This document shows positions 1 to 6,257 of a DNA stretch of 16,670 bases, piece after piece. The notes beneath the pieces were generated by a model. That model worked only from the letters and a program-made list of their open reading frames with translations, did not search any database and was not told the DNA's origin. The translations under genes and the position numbers were made by a program. Each line of letters begins with the position of its first letter. Within the stretch, counting starts at the first letter, position 1. Location: positions 1 through 16,670 of the forward strand of contig DGXM01000214.1 in assembly GCA_002396325.1 (NCBI GenBank), given 5' to 3'. This stretch comes from Treponema sp. UBA4232. Lineage in GTDB: Bacteria; Spirochaetota; Spirochaetia; Treponematales; Treponemataceae.

Positions 1-28
1 CAAGTTCCTGAATTTTTTTCGAGGATTT

Positions 29-65
29 CCCCGGTGACTTTTTTTTGCCATCGGGGATTTTTTTT
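29..65 (+). terminator. Rho-independent terminator of an upstream gene
   Basis: An 8-bp stem is formed by CCCCGGTG (29-36) and CATCGGGG (49-56), with one G-T wobble and a T-rich 12-nt loop. It is followed by A and a run of T up to position 65. The gene it ends lies mostly or wholly left of the window; bases 1-28 show nothing identifiable. Confidence 0.75.
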
Positions 66-89
66 CAATTTAATATACGAAATTGAAAA
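62..89. repeat. Perfect 10-bp AT-rich inverted repeat upstream of recQ
   Basis: TTTTCAATTT (62-71) and AAATTGAAAA (80-89) are perfect reverse complements separated by 8 nt. The repeat lies between the upstream terminator and a TATAAT box at 98-103. It could be an operator or a second hairpin extending the terminator region. The sequence alone does not decide which. Confidence 0.6.
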
Positions 90-97
90 TCGGCGCA

Positions 98-115
98 TAT
101 AATATTAATGGAAGG
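98..115 (+). promoter_or_regulatory. Candidate -10 box and Shine-Dalgarno of recQ
   Basis: A consensus TATAAT sits at 98-103, but no good -35 hexamer lies 16-18 bp upstream. GGAAGG at 110-115 is placed 6 nt before the ATG at 122, and this decides the start of recQ. If this -10 is used, the leader would be only about 12 nt long, so the promoter call is tentative while the ribosome binding site is good. Confidence 0.45.
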
Positions 116-121
116 TTTTGT

Positions 122-1795
122 ATGTGCAATGAAAATGATTTGTTGAAGGAAGGCATCGATTATCCCTTGGTGTGTGCCGATTGGACTGAGGCGGATTTTG
201 ATGACGAGGCGACTCTTGCCGCGAAGGAGGCTTTCGGGATTAAGTTTTTGTTCCCGTGGCAGAGGATTGTGATTGCAAACATTATGGACGCGGTCCGTGC
301 CGGGAATGATGAAATGGAACAAAGTGAATTGAATGATTCTGTTTGCAAAGGACGGCAGATTGTTTTGCTTCCAACTGGTGCGGGAAAATCCCTGTGTTTT
401 TTAACGCCGGCACTCTTGCTTGACGGACCCACTCTTGTAATCTATCCTCTTTTGGCTCTTATGTCCGATCAAAAACGGAGAATGGATGCAGGACATCTTG
501 AGGCTGTTGAATTCCGCGGAGGACAAAGTGCTGAGGAACGTGAGGAAAATTTCCGCCGCATAAACGAAGGTGCGAAAATCATACTTGCGAATCCTGAGGT
601 GCTTCAAAATGAGGGGCTGCTTTCACGGCTCTGCACTTGCGGAATAAAACACATTGCAATCGACGAGGCTCATTGTGTTTCCGAGTGGGGGGATTCGTTT
701 CGTCCTGCCTATCTTACGCTTGGGGAGATGATACGGAAAATAAATCCTCCTGTTGTGACGGCTTTTACTGCAACGGCTTCATTCACTGTGCTGCAGAGAG
801 TTTCCGAGGTTCTGTTTGGCGGCGAGGCTCATATTGTGAGGAGCGACTCTGACCGTCCGAACATTCATTATACGGTAGTCAATGCCTATGCAAAGAAAAG
901 GGCTGCGGTGAGACTTGCTCTTACGGAACAAAAGCCCATGTTGATTTTCTGCGGCACAAGAAAAAATGCCGAGGATATGGCACGTGAACTTTCGGTTTGC
1001 TGCGGTCGCGGCAAAGTGAGATTTTATCACGCAGGATTAAGCAGGGAAGAAAAGAAGGACACAGAGAAATGGTTCCACGGAAAGACGGATGCAATTATGG
1101 CTGTGACTTGCGCTTATGGCATGGGTGTTGACAAACAGGATGTGCGCACTGTGATTCATTATGCTCCTCCGCCGAATGTGGAAAGTTACATTCAGGAAGC
1201 GGGCAGGGCGGCCCGTGATGGAAAAATCGGGAATGCATTTTTGATTTGGGGCCCAGACGATTCACACAGATTCAGTCTTTATCCGAAGGGGAGCAGACAG
1301 CGGGCCGTGTTTGATTTTGCGGAAAGTCAAACTTGCAGGAGACAGGTGCTTTTGGATGCACTGAACGGAGAGCAGGCTGTTTGCGACGGTTGCGATGTGT
1401 GCGAACGTGGAAAGCCTGCCGATTTTGCCGATGATGCGTCTTTTGTGCAGGACTTTGTGCTGCGTAACAGAAAATGCATGGACAGGGAGGAAATTTGCGA
1501 AAATCTTTTGGAAAATCTGAATCGTCGTGATGTGCTGCGTTTTGGAATGAGGATTTGGGAAGAGGATGACGTGGTGGAGCTTTTTACTTCGATGATGAAG
1601 GAAAAATATCTGAGGATGTGTCTTTGGCCTTGGTTCAGGAAAATTGACTGCGGGACAAGAAAATCAGGGGTGCCGCAAAAAATCAATAGGAAATATCTTA
1701 GCAAAAGGTGGCGGAGAATGGCTTTTTGGGAAAACAGAACGGCCTCTTTTCTGAAAAAAATCAGGCAGGGACCGCTTGAATCGTTATTTGGATGA
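122..1795 (+). CDS. recQ: RecQ-family ATP-dependent DNA helicase
   Basis: This is a superfamily 2 3'-5' DNA helicase of the RecQ family, expected to unwind recombination and replication intermediates in the cytoplasm. In the 557-residue product I see a Q-motif-like FPWQ (44-47), Walker A PTGAGKS (84-90), DEAH (181-184) followed by the RecQ loop EWGDSFRPAY, motif III TAT (216-218), and motif VI QEAGRAARDG (358-367), where the usual form is QETGRAGRDG. A zinc site follows at Cys405, 421, 424 and 427. The start is ATG 122 because GGAAGG lies 6 nt upstream; a TTG 39 nt earlier falls inside the inverted repeat. After the zinc site, the last 130 residues do not clearly resemble the usual winged-helix plus HRDC arrangement, so this may be a divergent RecQ paralogue. 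The gene converges with the small membrane-protein gene and overlaps it by 12 bp. Confidence 0.88.
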   Translation: MCNENDLLKEGIDYPLVCADWTEADFDDEATLAAKEAFGIKFLFPWQRIVIANIMDAVRAGNDEMEQSELNDSVCKGRQIVLLPTGAGKSLCFLTPALLLDGPTLVIYPLLALMSDQKRRMDAGHLEAVEFRGGQSAEEREENFRRINEGAKIILANPEVLQNEGLLSRLCTCGIKHIAIDEAHCVSEWGDSFRPAYLTLGEMIRKINPPVVTAFTATASFTVLQRVSEVLFGGEAHIVRSDSDRPNIHYTVVNAYAKKRAAVRLALTEQKPMLIFCGTRKNAEDMARELSVCCGRGKVRFYHAGLSREEKKDTEKWFHGKTDAIMAVTCAYGMGVDKQDVRTVIHYAPPPNVESYIQEAGRAARDGKIGNAFLIWGPDDSHRFSLYPKGSRQRAVFDFAESQTCRRQVLLDALNGEQAVCDGCDVCERGKPADFADDASFVQDFVLRNRKCMDREEICENLLENLNRRDVLRFGMRIWEEDDVVELFTSMMKEKYLRMCLWPWFRKIDCGTRKSGVPQKINRKYLSKRWRRMAFWENRTASFLKKIRQGPLESLFG

Positions 1796-2020
1796 CGTTT
1801 CCTCTTCCGCTTCATCCTCTTCATCTTCTGTTTTTTCTTTCTTTTTCGCAGGTTTGGGAGCGGGTACGGGCTTTGCCTTCTTCGGTTTACGGGGCTTTTT
1901 TCTGTACCGGACCACGTAGGATGCCAAAGAGGCCAGAATGAGGAATAATATTGTGATAAAAATGACGCGCCAGTCTCTTATTACGGAAATGGCCAGCGTC
2001 ATAAGCGCCTTCAAATTCAT
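1784..2020 (-). CDS. Small single-pass membrane protein with Lys/Pro/Ala-rich and acidic tail
   Basis: I do not recognise a family. The 78-residue product has one hydrophobic segment (about residues 16-36, including VIFITILFLILASLAS), then a basic stretch RYRKKPRKPKK, a Pro/Ala/Lys-rich linker, and an acidic tail (EDEEDEAEEE). By the positive-inside rule the tail should be cytoplasmic. Three starts are possible: a TTG at 2068 with no ribosome site, the ATG at 2020 chosen here with only a weak GAGAG close by, and an ATG at 2002 preceded by GAAGG at good spacing, giving 72 residues. The gene follows earP by 66 nt on the same strand and is probably cotranscribed with it. Its hydrophobic-plus-charged layout is not typical of a random frame, so I think it is real; the function is unknown. 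Confidence 0.65.
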   Translation of the reverse strand: MNLKALMTLAISVIRDWRVIFITILFLILASLASYVVRYRKKPRKPKKAKPVPAPKPAKKKEKTEDEEDEAEEETSSK

Positions 2021-2086
2021 ACTCTCAATATCGGAAGATTGCGTGAATTTATTTAGCGGAGCTTGCAATCATTGTTGCACTGTGCT

Positions 2087-3364
2087 TCAGCGGGAAAAAT
2101 CCAGAGTGTCGCAGTACGAAAGCAGATGTTCCGCCAAATCTCCGTTTGAAATGAGCGAGCGGGAAAAATCTTTGCAGGCGGTGGAGAGAGTGTCGTATTC
2201 AAGCAGAAGATTGCAAAAAAGGGTGCTTTCCGAAGATTTTCGCTTTGCTTCCGTAAATTCAGCGGATTCAGGATAGTCATTCATCGCTTCCTGGGAGTCT
2301 GCGTCGGTGTCTTTGCCTGGGGTACGGTTGTAAATCTGCGTGAGAGAGGCGTAGTTTTCGAAAATCTTTTTTTGCCCGCCAAAGAAAGGCTCAATCCGCG
2401 AAAGAACTGCACGGGTCTTCACAAGCTGAAATTCATTTTCCTGTGGATATGCGTGCCACAAAAAGGGGATGCCGGAAAGACAGGCACGTGAAAAGGAGTC
2501 CTCTCCTCGGATAAGGTTGAATTTCGTGAGAGTCAAGAGTGCGTCCCAAGTCCTCTGGCTTATGTACGGAAGCCTGATAAGTGGGAACGGTTCGCCTGCG
2601 TTTCTGTGACTTTCGATGAGCGGTTCCAGGCTGATTCCGTTTGCGGCGAAAATGCACACCGTAAACCGGGGATTTTTTTTCTTCTGTGCTTCCTGGAATT
2701 GTGCAAGTCCGCTGATGATTCCCGAAAAATCGCGCGGATATGAGAAAATCAGCACTGGGAAAATACTGCCGTCTGAAACGGATTCTGCGATGGTTCTGCC
2801 GGTCGGTTCCGGGAGGCCTTTTTGCAGCGTCTTGAGGGCGTAATCCTTGTATTCGAGGCATTTCATAAAGTGGCTGTCCAACACAAGTCCGCCTGTACGG
2901 GCTGTGAATCCCGGCATGAAGTTGATTTTTTTTACTTTTGCCGACCTTGTGCCGCTTTTCAAAAGATGGAAGTCGTCTGCCCAATCTTCTGCCGTAAGAT
3001 ATTCCACGTTTACAATCTGTACTGTGTGTTCCGGCGGATTCTCCTTGCTGAAGAGAAGGTTTTCGAGCCATTCGGGTCTGCCGCATTGGAAGCACTCAAA
3101 GATTATCTCCGGGGGATTTTCCGTGAATTCCTTAGTGCAAATCTCTTCGTTGTTCCAGTCGAGCACAAGATTTCCATTGTATTCCTGACGCGCCTTTTTT
3201 GCATCCAGACCGGGGGCCATCGCCGCAAACGAGGAAAGATTTGAAACAACAATCCTCAGTCTCAGTTCAGGCCGCCTTCTGGAAATCTCCCTTGTGAGCC
3301 GGTAGACAAATCCGATGTCGCCGTAATTGTCCACCACTTTGCACAATACAGTTATGTCTTTCAT
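2087..3364 (-). CDS. earP: EF-P arginine rhamnosyltransferase EarP
   Basis: EarP transfers rhamnose from dTDP-beta-L-rhamnose to a conserved arginine of elongation factor P, activating it to rescue ribosomes at polyproline motifs. It is a cytoplasmic inverting GT-B enzyme. The 425-residue product shows the family hallmarks: KVVDNYGDIG near the N-terminus, with Asp12 and Asp16 matching the two essential aspartates, PGFTARTGGL (151-160), and RGEDSFSRA (286-294) with Glu288 in the nucleotide-sugar site, followed by WHAYPQ. It is about 45 residues longer than proteobacterial EarP; the surplus seems to be a hydrophilic insert around 345-382. The start is ATG 3364, two bases after the stop of the beta-barrel gene (TAA-AG-ATG). 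No Shine-Dalgarno is visible, so translation probably depends on coupling to that gene. A frame extension to 3433 would read into the upstream gene and was rejected. The efp gene is not in the window. Confidence 0.93.
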   Translation of the reverse strand: MKDITVLCKVVDNYGDIGFVYRLTREISRRRPELRLRIVVSNLSSFAAMAPGLDAKKARQEYNGNLVLDWNNEEICTKEFTENPPEIIFECFQCGRPEWLENLLFSKENPPEHTVQIVNVEYLTAEDWADDFHLLKSGTRSAKVKKINFMPGFTARTGGLVLDSHFMKCLEYKDYALKTLQKGLPEPTGRTIAESVSDGSIFPVLIFSYPRDFSGIISGLAQFQEAQKKKNPRFTVCIFAANGISLEPLIESHRNAGEPFPLIRLPYISQRTWDALLTLTKFNLIRGEDSFSRACLSGIPFLWHAYPQENEFQLVKTRAVLSRIEPFFGGQKKIFENYASLTQIYNRTPGKDTDADSQEAMNDYPESAEFTEAKRKSSESTLFCNLLLEYDTLSTACKDFSRSLISNGDLAEHLLSYCDTLDFSR

Positions 3365-3366
3365 CT

Positions 3367-4362
3367 TTAGAATTTGTAAGTGTAGCTGAGTGCAAGGCGC
3401 TTGAAATACCATTCGCGTCCCGAAGCAGACCATGTGGGTTCCATTACGGAAATTTCGGGGTTGTAATATGAGAAACGTCTTCTGCTTGAGAATCCGAAGA
3501 GGACTGTGAGGTTGTGATGTTCGTTGAATTCAAACTGGGCGAGCGGTCCGATTGAACATTCCATAAAAGCCGCATCGTATCCACCGTAGCGGTCTGTGTT
3601 GTAGGCTGCGGGGCTGTAGTATCCGTCCCATTCAAAGAGGATTCCTGCACGTTTTATGACCAAGGGCATCTGATATGCAACGACAACGTTGATGTACTGC
3701 TTCCATCCGTTCACTTTGTTGCCTGTGAGCTGCCATTTCCATATTTCCCCGTCTGCCATACCGGTGATTCCTTCGTAATAAGCTTGATAGGAGGCCTGCA
3801 TCACAACGTGGGTCCAGTCTCCCTTGAAAATTGCCCCTGTGTCGAACTGGAAAGTGGCCTGGAACCACGGCTTCAGGAACCAGTGTGCGAAAGCGGGGAG
3901 AGCATTGTATTCATAAGGATTTGTGCCGGTTGAAAGAGATGCCATTCCGCCTTTGAAGAGAGTTCCCAAATCCCATCCTGTGCCGACATCGAATCCTGCA
4001 CTGAAAACAAGGAAGGGGAGCGGTGTGAATGAAACGGAGATTCCCGGCTTTACAGAAACGGGGGTGAGTTCCAATTTTCCGTTGAATACCACGTTTGCGT
4101 CTTTTACGAGCCAGCTTTCACCAAGGGGGGTGGGGAGACTGTAAGAGATATTGCCCGTGACTCTGCCTTCAATGCCGCTGTAAGCTCCTGTAATCGGTGC
4201 AAAAGTGTCTCCGCTTCCTGCAATATGGTCGCTTTTCGGGTAATAGGCAAAATCCACACCGATTGAAAACGCCATATTTTCAGGGAGTCCGTCTGCTGCG
4301 AGCGGAACCATGGCAGTAAAAAGGGATGCCAGAATCACTGTGATAATTTTCGTGCGTCTCAT
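3367..4362 (-). CDS. Putative outer-membrane beta-barrel protein
   Basis: The 331-residue product starts with a signal peptide: basic MRRTK, a hydrophobic core, and a likely cleavage after Ala23 in PLAADG. The rest is rich in alternating aromatic, small and polar residues typical of transmembrane beta-strands, with many Tyr, Trp, Phe and Gly. It ends LALSYTYKF, a terminal strand with a C-terminal Phe as used for recognition by the BAM machinery. This supports location in the outer membrane of a diderm. I cannot assign it to a named family; small treponemal porin-like proteins are the nearest comparison, and the transported substrate is unknown. The ATG at 4362 is preceded by GGAGG at ideal spacing, a sigma70-like promoter and a palindromic operator candidate. 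It is probably the first gene of the transcript that also carries earP and the small membrane protein. Confidence 0.75.
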   Translation of the reverse strand: MRRTKIITVILASLFTAMVPLAADGLPENMAFSIGVDFAYYPKSDHIAGSGDTFAPITGAYSGIEGRVTGNISYSLPTPLGESWLVKDANVVFNGKLELTPVSVKPGISVSFTPLPFLVFSAGFDVGTGWDLGTLFKGGMASLSTGTNPYEYNALPAFAHWFLKPWFQATFQFDTGAIFKGDWTHVVMQASYQAYYEGITGMADGEIWKWQLTGNKVNGWKQYINVVVAYQMPLVIKRAGILFEWDGYYSPAAYNTDRYGGYDAAFMECSIGPLAQFEFNEHHNLTVLFGFSSRRRFSYYNPEISVMEPTWSASGREWYFKRLALSYTYKF

Positions 4363-4400
4363 AAAACCTCCGGAGCGGAATTCAGCATTGTTGAAATACG

Positions 4401-4417
4401 TGATAGTACTACTATCA
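4401..4417. promoter_or_regulatory. Perfect 17-bp palindrome, candidate operator of the beta-barrel gene
   Basis: TGATAGTA-C-TACTATCA is a perfect palindrome of two 8-bp half sites around one central base. On the minus strand it begins one base after the -10 box (4424-4419), so it covers the expected transcription start. This is a classic position for a repressor that binds as a dimer. The regulator is not encoded nearby and I cannot name its family. Confidence 0.6.
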
Positions 4418-4418
4418 G

Positions 4419-4446
4419 AGTATAGCGGTTTTCAAGGAAAAATCAA
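4419..4446 (-). promoter_or_regulatory. Sigma70-like promoter of the beta-barrel/earP transcript
   Basis: Read on the minus strand, TTGATT (4446-4441) and TATACT (4424-4419) are separated by 16 bp. The promoter lies about 60 bp upstream of the ATG at 4362. It is the only good promoter I see in the 204-bp divergent spacer facing this direction. Confidence 0.6.
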
Positions 4447-4465
4447 GTGGAATTTGAAAAAAAAT

Positions 4466-4494
4466 TTGATAATTTTCCGTCAAAGTTGTATCTT
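4466..4494 (+). promoter_or_regulatory. Sigma70-like promoter of pth-mazG
   Basis: TTGATA (4466-4471) and TATCTT (4489-4494) are separated by exactly 17 bp. The expected leader is about 65 nt to the pth ATG at 4567. It is back to back with the beta-barrel promoter, with 19 bp between the two -35 elements. Confidence 0.55.
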
Positions 4495-4566
4495 TAAAGT
4501 TGTGGACATCTCGAAAAATCCTTTTTAAAGTGATTTTGATGCTGCAAACTCAAATGGAGCGACAAA

Positions 4567-5220
4567 ATGGTTCAATTGGTGGCCTTTCTGGGTAATTATG
4601 GCCGTGAATATGAAAATACCCGGCACAATACGGCGTGGCTTTTTCTTAAAAGTCTGCCTTTTTTTTCACGCTTTTCATGGTCTTCAAAATATAAATCCGA
4701 ATTCTGCTGTGTTGATTATGACCAGATGGTGTCCTGGATGGTGGAATCTTCCGTGATTGAGCGTCGTGCGGACGGTTCTCTGCCCGTTCCTGCTGATGCC
4801 CCTGAAAAATTGTATTTCATTCAGCCTCAGACTTATATGAATCTAAGCGGGGAAGCAATCGGCGAGGCGGCCCGTTTCTTTAAAATCCCGGCGTCTGATG
4901 TGCTTGTGGTGCATGACGAAATCGAACTTCCGCTTGGCACAGTGAGCCTTAAATGGAGCGGCGGACTTGGAGGACACAACGGACTTCGTTCCACGAAAGC
5001 AGTTTTGGGCACGGCTGATTTCTGGAGACTCAGACTTGGCGTGGGGAAGCCTTCGAACGGGCAGATTGCCGACTACGTGCTTGGAAATTTCACTCCCGAC
5101 GAAAAGATTTGCCTGAGCCAGATTTTTCCGCAGACGGCGGCTCTTTTTGCGAAGATTCTCACTTTCAAGGATCCCCAGCGGCTGATTCCTGAATGGGGAA
5201 AAAAGAAACTGCTTCCGTAA
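4567..5220 (+). CDS. pth: Peptidyl-tRNA hydrolase
   Basis: Pth cleaves the ester bond of peptidyl-tRNAs that drop off the ribosome, recycling tRNA in the cytoplasm; it is normally essential. The 217-residue product carries the catalytic set: Asn10 in LGNYG, catalytic His20 in ENTRHN, Asn92 in QTYMNLSGE, Asp117 in VVHDEIELP, and Asn138 in GGLGGHNGLRS. Relative to the E. coli enzyme (Asn10, His20, Asn68, Asp93, Asn114), all residues after His20 are shifted by 24, so there is a 24-residue insertion between His20 and Asn92. Asp and Asn keep the normal spacing after it. GGAG at 4556-4559 lies 7 nt before the ATG. The mazG gene starts 9 nt after its stop. Confidence 0.95.
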   Translation: MVQLVAFLGNYGREYENTRHNTAWLFLKSLPFFSRFSWSSKYKSEFCCVDYDQMVSWMVESSVIERRADGSLPVPADAPEKLYFIQPQTYMNLSGEAIGEAARFFKIPASDVLVVHDEIELPLGTVSLKWSGGLGGHNGLRSTKAVLGTADFWRLRLGVGKPSNGQIADYVLGNFTPDEKICLSQIFPQTAALFAKILTFKDPQRLIPEWGKKKLLP

Positions 5221-5229
5221 GAGCGATAT

Positions 5230-6081
5230 ATGATAGAATCAACTGATTCCAAAGATTTGGACTCTGCCTCAGAAGCATTCAGACTTTTGTACCGCATTGC
5301 AGACCGTTTGCGTTCCCCGGAAGGATGTCCGTGGGATAAAGTGCAGACACCATCTTCAATGCGCCCCAAATTAATAGAAGAAACTTTTGAAGCTGTTGAT
5401 GCGATAACCCGCGGTGACAGTGCGGATGCAAAGGAAGAACTGGGCGACATCCTCTTTGACCTCCTGCTTGTGTTGGGCATGTACCGCGACTCAGGTGATT
5501 TTACCCCGGCAGACGCAATTCAAGACGTGGCGGAAAAAATGGTGCGCCGTCATCCGCATGTGGATTTTTCAGGCATCGAAGGACTTGAAGTTTCCGCTCA
5601 GGGTGAGGATTTGAAAAATTCTTCGGTGGAGCAGGTGTTTTCGCGTTGGAACGACATAAAAAACAACGTTGAGGGCCGCAAAAAAGACTTTGTCCTCGAT
5701 CAGGTTCCCGACGGATTCCCTCCGCTGTTGAAGGCCTGCAAATATCTGAAAAAAGCCGCCTCTCAGGGATTCAAATGGCCGTCTGCTGACTATGCCGCCG
5801 ACAAAGTGCGCGAAGAACTTTTGGAAGTGAAAGAAGCCGCCCGTGAGGATGACAAAGACCATCTTGAAGACGAACTCGGAGATCTTCTTTTCAGTGCGGT
5901 TTGTCTTTCAATGGAGTACGGAATCTGTGCCGATGCCGCGCTTGAAAGGGCCTGCCGGAAATTCCGCCGCAGATACAGTTACGTGGAATCAGGCATGAAA
6001 AATAAAAGCAATTCGGAGAACTCAAATCCTTTGGAAGAAATGGAGGCTTTGTGGAAAGAAGCAAAGAAAAAAGGACTTTAG
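5230..6081 (+). CDS. mazG: Nucleoside triphosphate pyrophosphohydrolase MazG
   Basis: MazG hydrolyses nucleoside triphosphates to monophosphates and pyrophosphate, cleaning damaged or non-canonical nucleotides and, in some bacteria, affecting (p)ppGpp signalling. The 283-residue protein has two tandem MazG domains. The first carries EGCPWDKVQT (31-40), Glu50-Glu51-x2-Glu54 and Glu70-x2-Asp73 (EELGDILFDLLL). The second carries Glu195-Glu196-x2-Glu199 and Glu215-x2-Asp218 (DELGDLLF). These EExxE...ExxD sets bind magnesium. The linker LDQVPDGFPPLLKA and the end motif FRRRYSYVE are typical of full-length MazG (E. coli 263 residues). It has a short spacer after pth and only a weak ribosome site, so it is probably cotranscribed and partly coupled. 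Confidence 0.94.
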   Translation: MIESTDSKDLDSASEAFRLLYRIADRLRSPEGCPWDKVQTPSSMRPKLIEETFEAVDAITRGDSADAKEELGDILFDLLLVLGMYRDSGDFTPADAIQDVAEKMVRRHPHVDFSGIEGLEVSAQGEDLKNSSVEQVFSRWNDIKNNVEGRKKDFVLDQVPDGFPPLLKACKYLKKAASQGFKWPSADYAADKVREELLEVKEAAREDDKDHLEDELGDLLFSAVCLSMEYGICADAALERACRKFRRRYSYVESGMKNKSNSENSNPLEEMEALWKEAKKKGL

Positions 6082-6096
6082 GGAGTCTCTGATAAA

Positions 6097-6141
6097 TCCG
6101 TTTTTGGAGATGCCCTTTCAACTGATGAAACGGAAGATTTT
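6097..6141 (+). terminator. Possible terminator after mazG
   Basis: TCCGTTT (6097-6103) and AAACGGA (6128-6134) form a perfect 7-bp stem with a 24-nt loop. A short T4 run follows after AGA. The large loop and short T run make it weak, but it is the best candidate between mazG and the promoter of the next operon. Confidence 0.35.
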
Positions 6142-6170
6142 AAAACTCGGCGGCACGAAATAATAATTTT

Positions 6171-6230
6171 TTGATATTGCCGGAAAATTTTATATTCTTC
6201 CTATGGAATAAACGGTTATAATGATATAAC
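6171..6230 (+). promoter_or_regulatory. Promoter region of the Gld-like ABC operon with overlapping inverted repeat
   Basis: Two overlapping options are visible. One is TTGATA (6171-6176) with a 16-bp spacer to TATTCT (6193-6198). The other is a consensus TATAAT (6217-6222) with only a poor -35 near 6194-6200. GTTATA (6215-6220) and TATAAC (6225-6230) form a perfect 6-bp inverted repeat with a 4-nt spacer that overlaps this second -10, so a regulator could bind there. The operon's first ATG at 6258 has GGAG at 6247-6250. Confidence 0.45.
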
Positions 6231-6257
6231 ATTTGAAAGATTTTTTGGAGATAAGAA

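Noticed and set aside
83..121. TTG-started N-terminal extension of recQ
   Set aside because: It begins inside the 10-bp inverted repeat, lacks a ribosome site, and ATG 122 has GGAAGG at ideal spacing.
1327..1824. 165-residue open frame antisense to recQ
   Set aside because: It is the mirror of a clearly coding helicase region, and its Lys/Arg/Ser-rich product has no domain-like pattern.
2433..3095. 220-residue open frame inside earP in another frame
   Set aside because: Basic, low-hydrophobicity product typical of a shifted frame; earP carries clear family motifs over the same bases.
3365..3433. N-terminal extension of EarP
   Set aside because: The extra residues are encoded in the end of the beta-barrel gene, and the family motif begins directly after the ATG at 3364.
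4310..4528. 72-residue open frame across the divergent spacer
   Set aside because: It runs antisense over the beta-barrel start, the palindrome and both promoters, has no ribosome site and an unremarkable composition.
6080..6120. AGGG..TCTC / GAGA..CCCT hairpin after mazG
   Set aside because: The stem has a central mismatch and no T run follows; the adjacent 6097-6141 structure is a better terminator candidate.
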